Part shown: positions 27,040 through 38,023 of the stretch, piece by piece
How the letters are laid out: each line of letters begins with the position of its first letter
Numbering within the stretch: position 1 is the first letter of the stretch
Assembly (NCBI GenBank): GCA_023105745.1
Contig: JALGQZ010000019.1
Coordinates: 4,216,001 to 4,280,000 of the forward strand
Length of the DNA: 64,000 bases
Direction of reading: 5' to 3'
Source: Austropuccinia psidii
Taxonomy: Eukaryota > Basidiomycota > Pucciniomycetes > Pucciniales > Sphaerophragmiaceae
Program-made: the position numbers and the translations under genes
Notes under the pieces: model-generated
What the model was told of the DNA's origin: nothing
The model's input: only the letters and a program-made list of their open reading frames with translations
The model's database searches: none

Positions 27040-27573
27040 GTAAGTTTTTTCTCTTTTCATCATTTATTGACACTTGTTTTACCTTTTTAGGCGTCATTTC
27101 TTCATAAAAATATACTTGATATATTTTTTTTAAAAAATACTCATATTTTCATAAGAGTATCTGTAATGTGGTAATAACCACAAAAGCAGTATTTTTGGTG
27201 TGTTTTGTATATAAAAACACTTTTAAGCCACTAATACAGTCTTAATTCTTAATTGAATCAAGACAGCTCATACTGATAAACCAACAGTTGAGGCGTGTTT
27301 GGGCACATTGTTAACTCAATTGCCCTGTAATACACCATCTTTGACAGATTATACTTGCTAACTACAAGTATTCTGTAAGATATTGGTATAAAAACAGTAT
27401 ACCACATATCAATAAGCTGTATTTTTGACAGGGAATTGTTAATTCAATTACACTGTCATCATACAAGGGCATATTGTAGTAATATACAAGCCCAGAGGCC
27501 ATTCTTAGATGTGCACAACCAGCCTTTTAAGAAGTCATAACTGACATAAGCCCTCTTTTCCTGTTTGATTCAG
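27040..27573 (+). other. Leader intron of E2 that builds the ORF1 start codon
   Basis: The donor is GTAAGT after CTATTACAA (exon end at 27039). The acceptor is TTTGATTCAG, ending at 27573 before TGGAAGAA. Joining gives A|TG GAA GAA, in frame with ORF1, and no ATG opens ORF1 in the unspliced sequence. At 534 bp it is longer than other introns here, so it may contain a further splice event. The parallel with E1 (18399-18474) supports it. Confidence 0.55.
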
Positions 27574-28642
27574 TGGAAGAAAATTTCATACCACTTGAGA
27601 CCCAGTCACAGGCCAACACACCAGTGACACCCTCAGAACCAGAGGGCAGCAAGGGCAAAGGAAAAAGACTTAGTGAAGGCCGCATTACAGCCAAAACGTG
27701 GGAACCAATAGCCACTCAGAGGAGTAGAAAACCACAAAACTCTGCATTAATACAAGGTAAACCAACCTTAACCACTTGTACAGGAAAAATTACAATTATT
27801 AACCCAGTTGTAACCTCCAAAGGCAAACTGCCCAAATCAGAAGATAACAAATTTGTACAAGGCACAGTCAAAGGTAAATACCCTAAGAACATAAAGTTTT
27901 TGACTGCTTGAAAACACTGATATGTCCCCTGTATACCTCAGAGACCTTGGCTTCCAAAGGAACCAGCCAGAGGACAGAGAAGGCTTGTCCAGAACCAGAA
28001 GACCTGGAGGAGGACACCTTGGACACAGTGGTGGATGGCAAAACAATGAGGGAGATAATATCAACCCTGTCATTCAAACTCCAATTCAACAGGAACCTCA
28101 AACCAGAGGACTGGAAGGATATGGATCAAGTTCTTCAGCTCCACCAACTCCTCAAAGAGTTATTCCAATGGAGCATGGACAACAAGAGGTTCAACCTGGC
28201 AAGTCACTGGGCAGAACTTGGAGCAAGTTTCCAGAAGATCTGTCTCAAGGAGATAGACTTCAAGGACCTTATGGTAATCACCAAAGTTTGGAATCCTACC
28301 AGGCAGTTCAGACTCCTGGAGGCAAGGGCACAGAGGATGAGGGAGAACCAAGCCACTATCCAAGCTATAGAAGAACAGTTAACCCAGACAGGGCCCAATA
28401 AGATTCCTTCAGGCTCACAAGGAGCAGGCAAAATCAGCTCTCCAGTGGTGTCACACCATTCAGAAACCAGCAGATCAGTGGCCAAGAGTCACCATTCTTC
28501 ACAATTCCAGGAAGTTTCCAGGGGAAGACAAGGAAGCAAGGGCAAGAACAAAGCCTCCTTCAACCAGAGGAGGAAAGAGTCAGAGCCCATGATCCAGAAG
28601 CTGTTAGATTTGGTGAAAGAAGTACACAAGAACCAGAAGTAG
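27574..28642 (+). CDS. E2 ORF1, spliced, 333 aa, overlapping gag-pol
   Basis: The start A is at 27039, joined to TG at 27574. The exons are 27574-27873 and 27942-28642, with a 68-bp GTAAAT...CAG intron between them. The sum of 1002 nt is a multiple of three. The N-terminal third is polar and rich in Ser, Thr, Pro and Lys. Residues around 150-260 form a helical, Trp-containing stretch with heptad-like Leu (KELFQWS and HWAELG segments). The C-terminus is basic and ends in a VKEVHKNQK tail, much like E1 ORF1. No named domain was recognised. From 27942 onward the same bases also encode the gag-pol N-terminus in the -1 frame. The function is unknown; its intactness contrasts with the broken gag-pol. 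Confidence 0.6.
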
Positions 28643-29960
28643 TTGTAAACCACTCTAGAATCAGTAGTCCTAGTAATAGAAGCATTACCCCCACTCAGAC
28701 TTAAAATAACATTGTCAAATCTGAGAGTAACATCAACAGTGATACACTGTGGTTACAAATGTCCCAATATGACGAAAAATATGCAAAGAAGTTTGGAGAA
28801 CTTGAAGCCAGCCATGAGAGGATGAAAAAATTACAAGCCTCCATGGAAAAAATAGTTGAAAATCTTCAAGAAGGACATGCTCAATTGAGCAAAGCCTCTG
28901 AAGAAACTAACAAAAGACTGAATCTAGTCTTTGAAGAACAACACCACAGCAAAAGGGACAGGAATTGTCTAGACCAAGACATAAACAAATTGTTTAATGT
29001 CTACCATAACTTGAAGCCCCAACCACAAGGCCACGCTATGGAGAATCCATATCAACCAGATGACATCAAACCAGATGCCATGTTGATGAATAAGGCAAGA
29101 TCTGCATCAAAATACCAGGATGGAGATGGAATGTATTGCTCAGAGAAGGAAGCCTTGAAACAGCTTCCTGAGGCCTCAAGCTGGCCCAAATTCTCTGGAT
29201 CAGGAGAATATGATCATATGGAACTCATAGATTATATTGATGGACTCTTCATTGATGTACCAAGCATACCAGACTACTGGATTACTGCTAGATTGAATAC
29301 TGCATTTAAAGGTCATGCTAGTATATGGTACACAGAAATTAAAGAAATCCATGGCAGAAGAAACTGGCCATGGTGGAAGAGTCAATCATCCAAAAGTACA
29401 GTAATGGAACTTGGATATAGCAAAAGGCCATGTCATTTGAAAATGACAAATACTCTGTGGACAAAGATCCATATGAGTGGTGTCTTAGACAGTCTAAAAG
29501 ACTTAAAGCCATTGATCCTCAAATGAACATCCACATGAGGAATCACAGACTTCTGACACAATTACCAGGAGAACTAGAGCATGCAGTAAAATGCAGATGC
29601 AACCAAGATTGCATCCTAGATGACATCGCCAACACCTTACAATACATAAGGAAAAGGACTAATATAGGGAAATTCACCCCATATAAGAGCAGTAGTTTCA
29701 AAGAGAAACCACCTTTCAGGGTAGAGTTTAAAGACAAACCCAAAGAAAGAGTGGCAGAGGTGGAAAAAAAGAGGAATTCATGTCACAATTGTGGTTCAGC
29801 AGACCACTATGCCAACAACTGTCCAAAGGCAAAGACAAAAGTCTATGCCATTGAGAAAGTCCCAGAAGAACCTCCAACAGAGGATTCTGAATCAGACTCC
29901 ATGGGTGATGCCATCAGAGAACCATCTGATGATGATCAAGACCCAAGAGACAATTTCTAG
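27942..29960 (+). pseudogene. E2 gag with zinc knuckle, broken
   Basis: The gag frame (-1 to ORF1) runs from about 27942. It has stops at 28399 (TAA) and near 28702 (TAA), then an ATG at 28759 opening a 255-codon run. That run includes a coiled region (ASHERMKKLQ and following) and a gag domain (SGSGEYDH...). Compared with E1, one base is missing near 29384, and the frame moves to 29430-29960 with a further TAG at 29418. A CX2CX4HX4C knuckle lies at 29781-29822, followed by an acidic tail. The frame shifts again before the protease, around 29925-29960. Confidence 0.85.
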
Positions 29961-32900
29961 TGGAATACCAAGAGGAAACCCCACTAGAAATTCAGGACAT
30001 ACAGGTGGAGGCAGGCATGCCACAGGACACTGCTAATGAAAACTTGTGCAAACACACACAAGATGAACAAACATTCCTGGTTACACCAACCAAAGGAATG
30101 GCATATATACATGGGACAGTCACAAAAATGACTTTTTGCATTGACAATGCTCAGCATCCACTGATCATTGATAGTGGGGCACACTGCTCCATAGTGGCCA
30201 GAAGCTATCTGGATACCCACTTCCCAAACTGGGAAAAACAACTCTTGCCCACTAGGGCAAAGAACTTTAAAAGTGCATCAGGGAAGATGACTTCCATTGG
30301 TACAATTATCAAAGAGATAAATATACCCCACAGGAAGGGTAATATCAGACTCAACCAAGAGTTTGTAGTGCTTAATGATGCCCACATCCAAGGGTTTTTA
30401 CTGGGAACAGATTGCCAGAGGATGTATGGCATAGACATTTACAACATTAAAAATAGGCACACCACCATTGGTACTAACAAGGAAAGGGAATTTTAACTTG
30501 ATATATACCAGATGTCTTCTCATGATCTACTAGAAGAACTCCTGAAGGAATTCAGAGAGGGACAGTTTAGCACTACCCTCACCAGTAAACAAAAACTAAG
30601 TTTACTGAAGATGCTAAGAAAGAACAGACCAGCATTTGCCATTGGTGAAGAACCATTAGGCAAGATCAAAGGCCATGATATAGAACTATATCTGGATGTG
30701 GAAAGACCTTATCCACCCATGCTTAGGAGACCTCCTTATGCAGCAAGCCTGGAAACCAGGAAAGAAATTGAGAAACATATCAATGAATTGCTTGATATTG
30801 ATGTAATCAGGAAGGTTAGACGTAATGAAATAGTGGAAATCACCACCCCTGTCATAATCACCTGGCATGATGGCAAGTCTAGACTATGTGGAGATTTCAC
30901 AGCTCTGAATAACTACACAAAAGCAGACAGGTACCCTATCACCAGGATACCTCATGCCTTGGATAAATTGGCAAAGGCCAAATACATAACCAAAATGGAT
31001 TATATTCAAGGTTTCCCCCAAAATGGAGTTAAACCAAACTCCATGAAATTACTCAGAATAATATGCCATGTGGGCATATATGAGTACACCAGAATGCCAT
31101 TTGGCATCAAAAATGCACCAGCCCATTTCCAAAGGATGATGGACACAATATTTCAAGAAGAAATACTGCAAGGGTGGATGGTGGTATATATTGATGATAT
31201 AATTATATACTCAGAGACATGGGAAGACCATGTTCAATACATAGACAGAGTACTAAGTAAATGCACACCCATAAATCCGAAAATTTCACTCAAAAAGTGC
31301 AATTTTGGCCAACAAGAGTTACTAGCTCTAGGACATAAAGTCTCAGGTCTTAGTCTGGAAATTGACCAGAATAAAGTAGCAGAAGTACTGCAAAAGCCAG
31401 TACCAAAAAGCATCAAAGAGATGCAATCCTTTCTTGGGCTTGCTAGTTACTATAAAATCCATCAAGAACTTTGCACACATAACTAGTAGTTTATACAAGT
31501 TATGTTCAAAAGCTGTAGTTGTTGAAATAACCAAGGAAAGGAGGGATGCATATGAGAGGATCAAATATTAACTCACAAATGCACCTGTGCTCATCTTACC
31601 TGACTTTGAATTACCATTCAAGTTATATATAGATGCAGCATGCAGTCAAGGCCTACGAGCAGCCCTTCACCAAAGACAAATTGTGGATGGTAAACCAAGA
31701 GAAGGAGTAATTTTCTACAACTCAAGGCAGCTGAAAGATTCAGAATCCAGGTATGGGGCCACCCAGACTGAATGTCTATGTCTAGTCTGGGATCTAGAAA
31801 AACTCCATTATTATCTGGAGGGTGCAGTCTTTGAAGTCTACACAGACTGCACAGCCTTGAAGTCTTTACTAAACATGAAGACTACAAATAGACACATGCT
31901 GAGACGGCAAATAGCCATCCAGGAGTATAGAGGGAACATGACCATCATATACAAAGAAGGTAAAAGTCATACCAATGCAGATGGCCTTAGCAGATGGCCA
32001 CTGGACAATGTCAAAGGCAATCCAGCTTATGACCCTGAAGTTGCAGCCAAGATTCCTATCCATTTCATGGAAGTGAATAGGAAGAAGAACTTCAGATTTT
32101 CTGAATGGGCACCAGAAAGTGGTACCCTTGACAGTGGGGACACTGATTCAGAGGGAACAGAAACTCCCATACTGGGAATAAGCTCCTCAGAACTACACAA
32201 TGCATTTTCAAGTACAGTACTGAAGTCTTATGCCAAGCACAAACAGTGTGGCATATTACTACAACTCCTTCAACAAAAGTACAGGAGTCCAGAACTGGAA
32301 TCCCAGCTGGAAGAACCTTGGTTGAGGGCCTATAAGGACAACAAGTTTTTCCTTATAGATGGCCTGCTCTACCACAGAGAAAAACACAAGTGCACTCACA
32401 GTAGTAGACAGGGACCACATCTACCTGATCCTGCAGGAATGCCATGACTGCCCCTATATGGGAAACATGAGTGAAGACAGGACCAAGGAGAGGGTAGCAA
32501 GCACAGCTTGGTGGCCCAAGTGGGAACAAGAGTTGGGAGAATACATCAACACTTGTGAAAGATGCCAAAAGGCAAATAGGAAACATGGGAAGAAGTATGG
32601 TTTACTACAGCATATAGAAGAACCCAAACACCCATGGGAGACCATCAACATGGACTGGGTTACAGGACTTGTCCCAGGAGGCAAAGAAAACTACAATGCC
32701 TGCTTGATCATAGTTGATAGGTTCAGCAAGAGCATGAGGTGTCTACCATGCCACAAAGAGGACACAGCCATGGATACTGATCTGTTATTTTGGAATAACA
32801 TCATATCCACCTGTGGAGTACCTAAAATCATCATTAGTGATAGTGACCCAAAATTCACATCTGAATTCTGGACAAACTTGTATGAAATGCTTGGCACCAA

Positions 32901-33133
32901 GCTTGCTTTTTCCACAGCTTACCATCCACAAACAGATGGCCTAGCTGAAAGGATGATCCAGACTATGGAAGACATCCTTAGAAGGTTCTGTGCCTATGTC
33001 ATGGAATACAAGGACCATGAAGGATACACCCATGACTGGGTTACCCTTCTACCAGCTGTCCAACTGGCTTATAATACAAGTCAGCACTCTACCACAGGAA
33101 AAACACCTGCAGTGGTAGAGCAAGGGTGGAATC
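29961..33133 (+). pseudogene. E2 pol, 5' part: protease, RT, RNase H, integrase core
   Basis: Retropepsin has IIDSGAH (Asp at 30170), so its catalytic Asp is present. RT (30512-31486) has YIDD at 31187-31198. A shift near 31456 and a TAA at 31569 precede RNase H (31587 on: YIDAA, then NADGLSRWP). Another shift near 32380 precedes the HHCC finger and the integrase core, which has DRFSK, SDSDPKF and [10 protein letters not shown] with an AYHPQTDG block. Coding sequence stops at 33133-33136, where the 20.7-kb transposon is inserted, and resumes at 53848. There are at least three independent breaks besides the insertion. Confidence 0.9.
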
Positions 33134-33136
33134 CCC

Positions 33137-33182
33137 CACCGGGGCGAATCTCGTGTCAATCGTCGGCGATTGACTTCACGTC
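33137..33182 (+). repeat. Left terminal inverted repeat
   Basis: It starts CACCGGGGCGAATCTC. Positions 33155-33174 hold a perfect hairpin: GTCAATCG, then a TCGG loop, then CGATTGAC. The right TIR has the same hairpin. The three mismatches to the right TIR fall within the first 18 bases. Confidence 0.93.
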
Positions 33183-33260
33183 AAGCAAACGTCAAGCAGG
33201 ATAAAAGTCGAGCTCACGTCAAGCGAAAATCAAGCGAACGTCGAGCACACGTCACACTCT
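33183..33260 (+). repeat. Left subterminal short repeats (ACGTCAAGC type)
   Basis: ACGTCAAGC occurs at 33178-33186, 33189-33197 and 33216-33224. Variants follow (ATCAAGC, ACGTCGAGC, ACGTCAC). CACTA elements carry subterminal repeats bound by their own proteins, and these fit that pattern. The right end also has clustered ACGTCA cores. Confidence 0.6.
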
Positions 33261-33468
33261 GGTCTTACACCAAATCCTGTGACATCCAATAATATTGGTT
33301 CCCCTGTGCCTTCAACTCAGATTCCTCACCGCCTGATCATCCCACAACCGTCCGATGATTGGTAAAAATTACACCAGACCCGCCTGTTTGCACACACACA
33401 CATCAAAGATGTCCTTCAGCCAGTCTTGATGTAGGCGGGGGGTTTGACTTCACCAGGTCATCCATGAA

Positions 33469-33655
33469 GTGTGCGTGTGCATGCGTGGGGGCGGGTGCGT
33501 TTGCGTGTGCATTGGCGTGTGCGGGTGGGTTTGCGTGTGCATTGGCGTGTGCGGGTGGGTGTGCGTGTGCGGGTGCGTGGGCGTGTGCATTGGCGCGTGC
33601 CGGTGGGTGTGCGTGTGCATTGGCGCGTGCGGGTGTGGGTACGCAAAAGCCGATT
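33469..33655 (+). repeat. GT/GC-rich minisatellite near the left end
   Basis: Degenerate units of about 24-30 bp are built from GCGTGTGCATTGGCGTGTGC and GGGTGGG. The word ATTGGCGTGTG recurs in the minisatellite at 47.6 kb. The array is open in several frames on both strands (His/Thr/Pro-rich one way, Gly/Val/Cys-rich the other), which is a by-product of the repeat, so no protein is called. Confidence 0.85.
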
Positions 33656-33902
33656 CCGCTTCCAACATGATGATGGCGCAGTTAGAAATTTTGGATGCTG
33701 TGAAAGGTGAGTGTGTGGGTCATTTGATCATTGGACTTGGCTTATTCACACTGTACCCAATGTCAAAATAGTAACTTCTTTGTGGCAATGTGAAATAATG
33801 GGCTTTGCTTGTCACAATGGAATGTCTCTGTCACTAAATTTTGAGGCAATTATTTCACTAGCAAAATTGCTAATGAATCTGAGAGATTTGCATTTTAGTA
33901 GA

Positions 33903-36900
33903 CTAAATATCATGAAATAACGGCTTTATCATTACAAGCAGTCCACATGACAGAGCTTTGTTATCATACAATCCACAGTTACCTTCTATTTCTTCTTCAG
34001 ATATAATCAAGTGTCCATCATCAAAACCAACAGCTTTATAAATATTCAGATGCGGCCAATCTGGTAGGAAATTCACATCAATCTTCAAAGGTTTTAAAAT
34101 CAGAAAGTTATTGTTCAGTATGCTAGATGGCTCAGAGACTTTGAAAATGCTATCAATAATACCAAATTGTCGTGAGTTGCCCCTCAGAAAACATATCACA
34201 CTGTTGCTGATATTTTTGGATTCAGTTGAAAATATATTGTTCCCAATATTAATGTTTGAAACTGGAAAATACCAAGGTGAGACAATCCTTGAAGTGGGAG
34301 GACTTGTGGATTGCACGGTAGTGTCTAAGCCGATCCAATCAACTATTTCCCTTGTTGCATGAAAAGTCTGTAAGTACTCAACCAGGCAATCATAATTTTG
34401 TTGGTCATGGCGGGATGGCTTGTTATATTTATGGTGATTGAACACGGCAGGTGGCTGTGATTCGAAAAGCTGTTTTATTTCACATGGCACAGATGGGGAT
34501 TTCAGGAGAACGGAAAGGTTGGAACATCGACAGATATGTTGAAGTAAGGTTTTATCTATATCATCTATTCAGAGTTGCAAAAAGTTAGTCTTATTCAGTT
34601 CAGGTGTTTAATCAATGTGAATATATTGATCTTATTAATTGACTTACATATCTTGTTATTTGTTGGCATCTTTGCAAATACTCCAATCAAGCGCTCATAA
34701 CCCCATGTGGCTGAGGCTTGTGCTGGGCCCCAACGTTGGAAGAGTTCGGGAATATGATCAGCAAAATGATGATTTGGTTTACTTTTCTGTTTTGGGAACA
34801 GGTGTTGATTGGAAAGGTGGAATTTTTTCCAATGTTCAGCAAATGCAGTCGCATCATCTATTGAAACAGTCCAGCTTGTGGCAATGTTGATAGCACTAAT
34901 CAAATGGAATGTATTCTTGGCTAGTTCATTTGCAAGTTCTTCTGACTGACCCATTTTTCTTTGAGTGTTGGCAGATTGGTGTGCATCTAATGACATCTGT
35001 TGACTGAGCATTAGAAATGGAATATAGACCTTATATAAGAGAGCCCATTCAGCGGCTTTTAAGCTACCATGAGAGGGGGAACCCATTTTGCGGGGAACTC
35101 TTGTCCATGATGAGGGAATTATGGTCTCAGATATGATTTGTCGGAGATGCTCAAGAGCCTCACCCTTGATCTGGTGATCACTCAGTGCAGTGATATCCAA
35201 TTCAGAGGGTATTTCAGAAGTGGGGATGTAATCGGCATCAAATGAAGGAATCTCCGCAGAACCACTAGATGGATGTTCTGTGTTAGGGGTGGGCATTGGG
35301 AAGTAGTTTTTTCGGGTGGAAGTAGTGGGGAGTGGCTCATTTATTATTTTTGCTGCGTCTCTTCTCAGGGAGCGGGCCTCTCTCAATGTGATTTTATCAA
35401 GAGAGCTGTTGGAGGTCATGGAATCTGAGTCTGAACTGTTGGTGTCATTGGATTTCCTGCGGGACCTGAAGTAAATTTTTGATTTCGCCTCTGGAATGCA
35501 CAATTTGAAAGTTGCATGATCCTTCAAAATTCCAAGTATTAAATTATGCATTATGTCAAGATTAACCATTCTGGTTGCATCCCAATACGGAAGGTCTTCC
35601 AAAATTGAATATCGCACTCCATACTCAGAGAAAATTGCTTGTCTTTGTTGTGGGGTTGCCCGAAGCCATTTGGCAATGGTTGATTTATGACTTTGGTATG
35701 AGCGCGTGTAGTGAAATTGAGGACCAATTTCTTCAATTTGAGCTTTGTGAATGGTGCAAAAATTACAAAAGTGGTTTCCTGAATGGGAAATAAATCCAGT
35801 AAGCTTGCGCATGGCAACCACATCCGCAATGGCTGTGAGAATGGCAACACGGATAAAGGATCCTGATGGACCTGTTGAGGTGGGTGCAAAATGGTAACCT
35901 TGCCATAGCTCTTTGAGCTCGTTGATGAGTGGCATTAATAGATAATTCAATTGAAGCGCAGTTGGCTCCTTCGGACCAGGGATGATTCCTGCAACATAGA
36001 CATTCTCGGGCTTCAATCTTTCACTTGGGGGGAGATTAAGACAAATAAGCATGATAGGTCCAATGCTAGCCAACCGGGTTGACTTTCCATGTGCATTAAA
36101 CCAGTCCACATATATGGAGAAGGCCAATGCACCAGGAATGGACATGAATGGGGGGTCATGGATATTTCTAGTGCCAGTGAAGCGTCTCCAGACCAATCCA
36201 TCCCAGACGTCACGTTTTGGGGAATCTTCGGGAGTTTGGGATTGTTGATGTTGATGCAGAATGTCCATAATTCCAGCCCACTGGAGAAATCTGGCAAGCC
36301 AATTTTTGAATGGTTGATAAATGAAATGTTTTGTTGGTATAAATTTTTGCTTCATGTTGGTTGTGTTTTGGGTGTGGGGTTCAGATGAATAGATGAATTT
36401 GCCTAATGATTGTGTGCAAGGGGGATCATGATCATTTGGGTCATTATGGCGTTGACAGTGGGGTTGGTCAGTTGTGACTGATTCAGTAAGGCCATTAAGA
36501 GAGAAACATTGAGGACAACATATATAGTTTTGAATCACTGGCTCCAATTGGAGATGTTCAAATATGGTACTCAGATCTTGAGGTATATGGAATGCAGGAG
36601 CGGGGGGACCAGCTGAGCTTGAGATACTGGACTTGATCAGCAGGTTCAGGGCGGGGTTGAGTATGCGTGAAGCCCTGCGGGGTAAATTATACCTTAATGA
36701 TAGAATGGCAGATATTATCATGCCTAGGTCTTGTGGGGGAAGGGTTTGACTGCCACTATATGGTTTCTGTGCAGTTGAATTGAGACCCGCTGGAGTTGGG
36801 AAAGTGCTTTGGGTCAAACGTGAATAATCAGCTGGGAAGATTTGATCCAATAGAATTTGTGAGCACCCAGATCCTGATGCAGAAGTAGGGATGTTTGGAA

Positions 36901-37063
36901 GAGATTTGGGTGCAATGGTTGATTTGAGCTTTTTAATGTGCTGTTTATATTGGAAAGGTGTGAAGGCAACTCCTTGCCTATCACCCTCAGGGGAAGAATG
37001 TGTTTGAGTTGAGCAGTGTTGACACATGCATATACGCATTGAGGAATATGGCCGGGTTGTCAT
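33903..37063 (-). CDS. Tnp2-type (CACTA/Plavaka-like) transposase, 1025 aa (gene A)
   Basis: It probably cuts and joins the element's ends. The exons are 37063-34648 and 34564-33903, split by an 83-bp intron (GTAAGT...TAG). The sum of 3078 nt is in frame. The N-terminus has a CMCQHC cluster (residues 12-17) and a second Cys/His-rich patch (residues 182-216, CCPQC onward), both likely zinc-binding. The Tnp2 core has YVDWFN (Asp 320), a LNLPPSERLK segment, IIPGPKEPTALQLNYLL (360-376), IADVVAMRKLTG (Asp 414), HFCNFC (431-436) and LDIMHNLILG (502-511), the family's D-x-M-H-N-x-x-L-G block. Near the end of exon 1 the FADHIPELFQRWGP and YERLIGVF blocks match the family's C-terminal part. Its length is usual for the family and no break is seen. 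It is divergent from gene B across a 960-bp spacer. Confidence 0.9.
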
Positions 37064-37425
37064 TGTTGCAGGAATTGGGAGTACGGTTGGTTTGTGTATA
37101 AATATCTATGGTTGATGTGAAAGTGTTTAGGAGTGTTATTAATTGGAAATAAAATTCAGTGATTATTTATGAAGGGGGAGATGATTTGAGCCAGCTGAGG
37201 ATTTTATCCCATTTGTAATGGAGCATGAGCTGCAGTGGATAAAGTTTAACATGTCTCATCTGGATGGCGGAATTGGTTAGGCGTTTAATTGGGTAAAATG
37301 CCATGCTGCTCAATGCTCATACATATTCTAGTTTATTTACACATTGTGATAGTGCGGGTTTGACCATTGAGGGGGTTCCATTAGTGAAGTGTTACCATTG
37401 AATTGAGGGGATTAACATTTAATCC

Positions 37426-37451
37426 ATGTACGCTGGCACGCCATCGTACAT
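37426..37451. repeat. 26-bp palindrome, copy 1 (A-B spacer)
   Basis: The left arm is ATGTACGCTGGCA and the right arm is its reverse complement with 2 mismatches. It belongs to the dispersed family also found at 43190, 43324, 48181 and 50110. It sits in the 960-bp spacer between divergent genes A and B (37064-38023), which otherwise shows only promoter-like AT stretches, for example TATAAATATC near 37095 for gene A. Confidence 0.75.
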
Positions 37452-38023
37452 GGTTTAAACCTTATTACAGACATAACTATATAACTCTATTACATAAGGG
37501 GTTGGAGTGCAGCTAAAGTCTTGGTATTTGGTTTGAGTACGGCGGGCTTTGAATCAGTTGGAATGTGATTGGGATTGTCTTGCCTTTCGTGAAAAGGTGA
37601 TGTCTCTTTTGTGGGTAAATCCTTCATGAATATACCCCTTTACAGATGTACAATGTTGGGGAATTTCAATGCATATATTGGCAGTTTGGATAATTCACAA
37701 AATGTGACAATGGGGAGGCGGAAATGTTACCAAATATGATTACCTATGGATGATGGGTCCCCTTTCAGATCAAGGAAATATCACATTATATGCTGGTAGG
37801 CCGTGCAGGGTGGTTTCCGACAAAAGCGGAGGAGCTCAAGAGGAGGCAGGGAGGATTCTCCTCAAAAGAGTCTTATCCGACTTCCACACAACACTTAGTT
37901 CCAACTATTCATAGAATTTCTCTATTCTAAATTTGAAAAGATTTCATCTCATATCACTCTATTTTATCATAATACTGAGGTGTTTTATCTAGTTAAAAGT
38001 ATTACTGTACTTTTTCGGCCCTT

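Noticed and set aside
29925..29960. Programmed -1 frameshift between E2 gag and protease
   Set aside because: The overlap is about 25-35 nt with no canonical slippery heptamer, and E1 encodes the two in one frame; E2 has several other shifts, so mutation is more likely.
33450..33710. His-rich and Gly/Cys-rich open frames on both strands
   Set aside because: They lie wholly in the GT-rich minisatellite and are open because the repeat lacks stop words.
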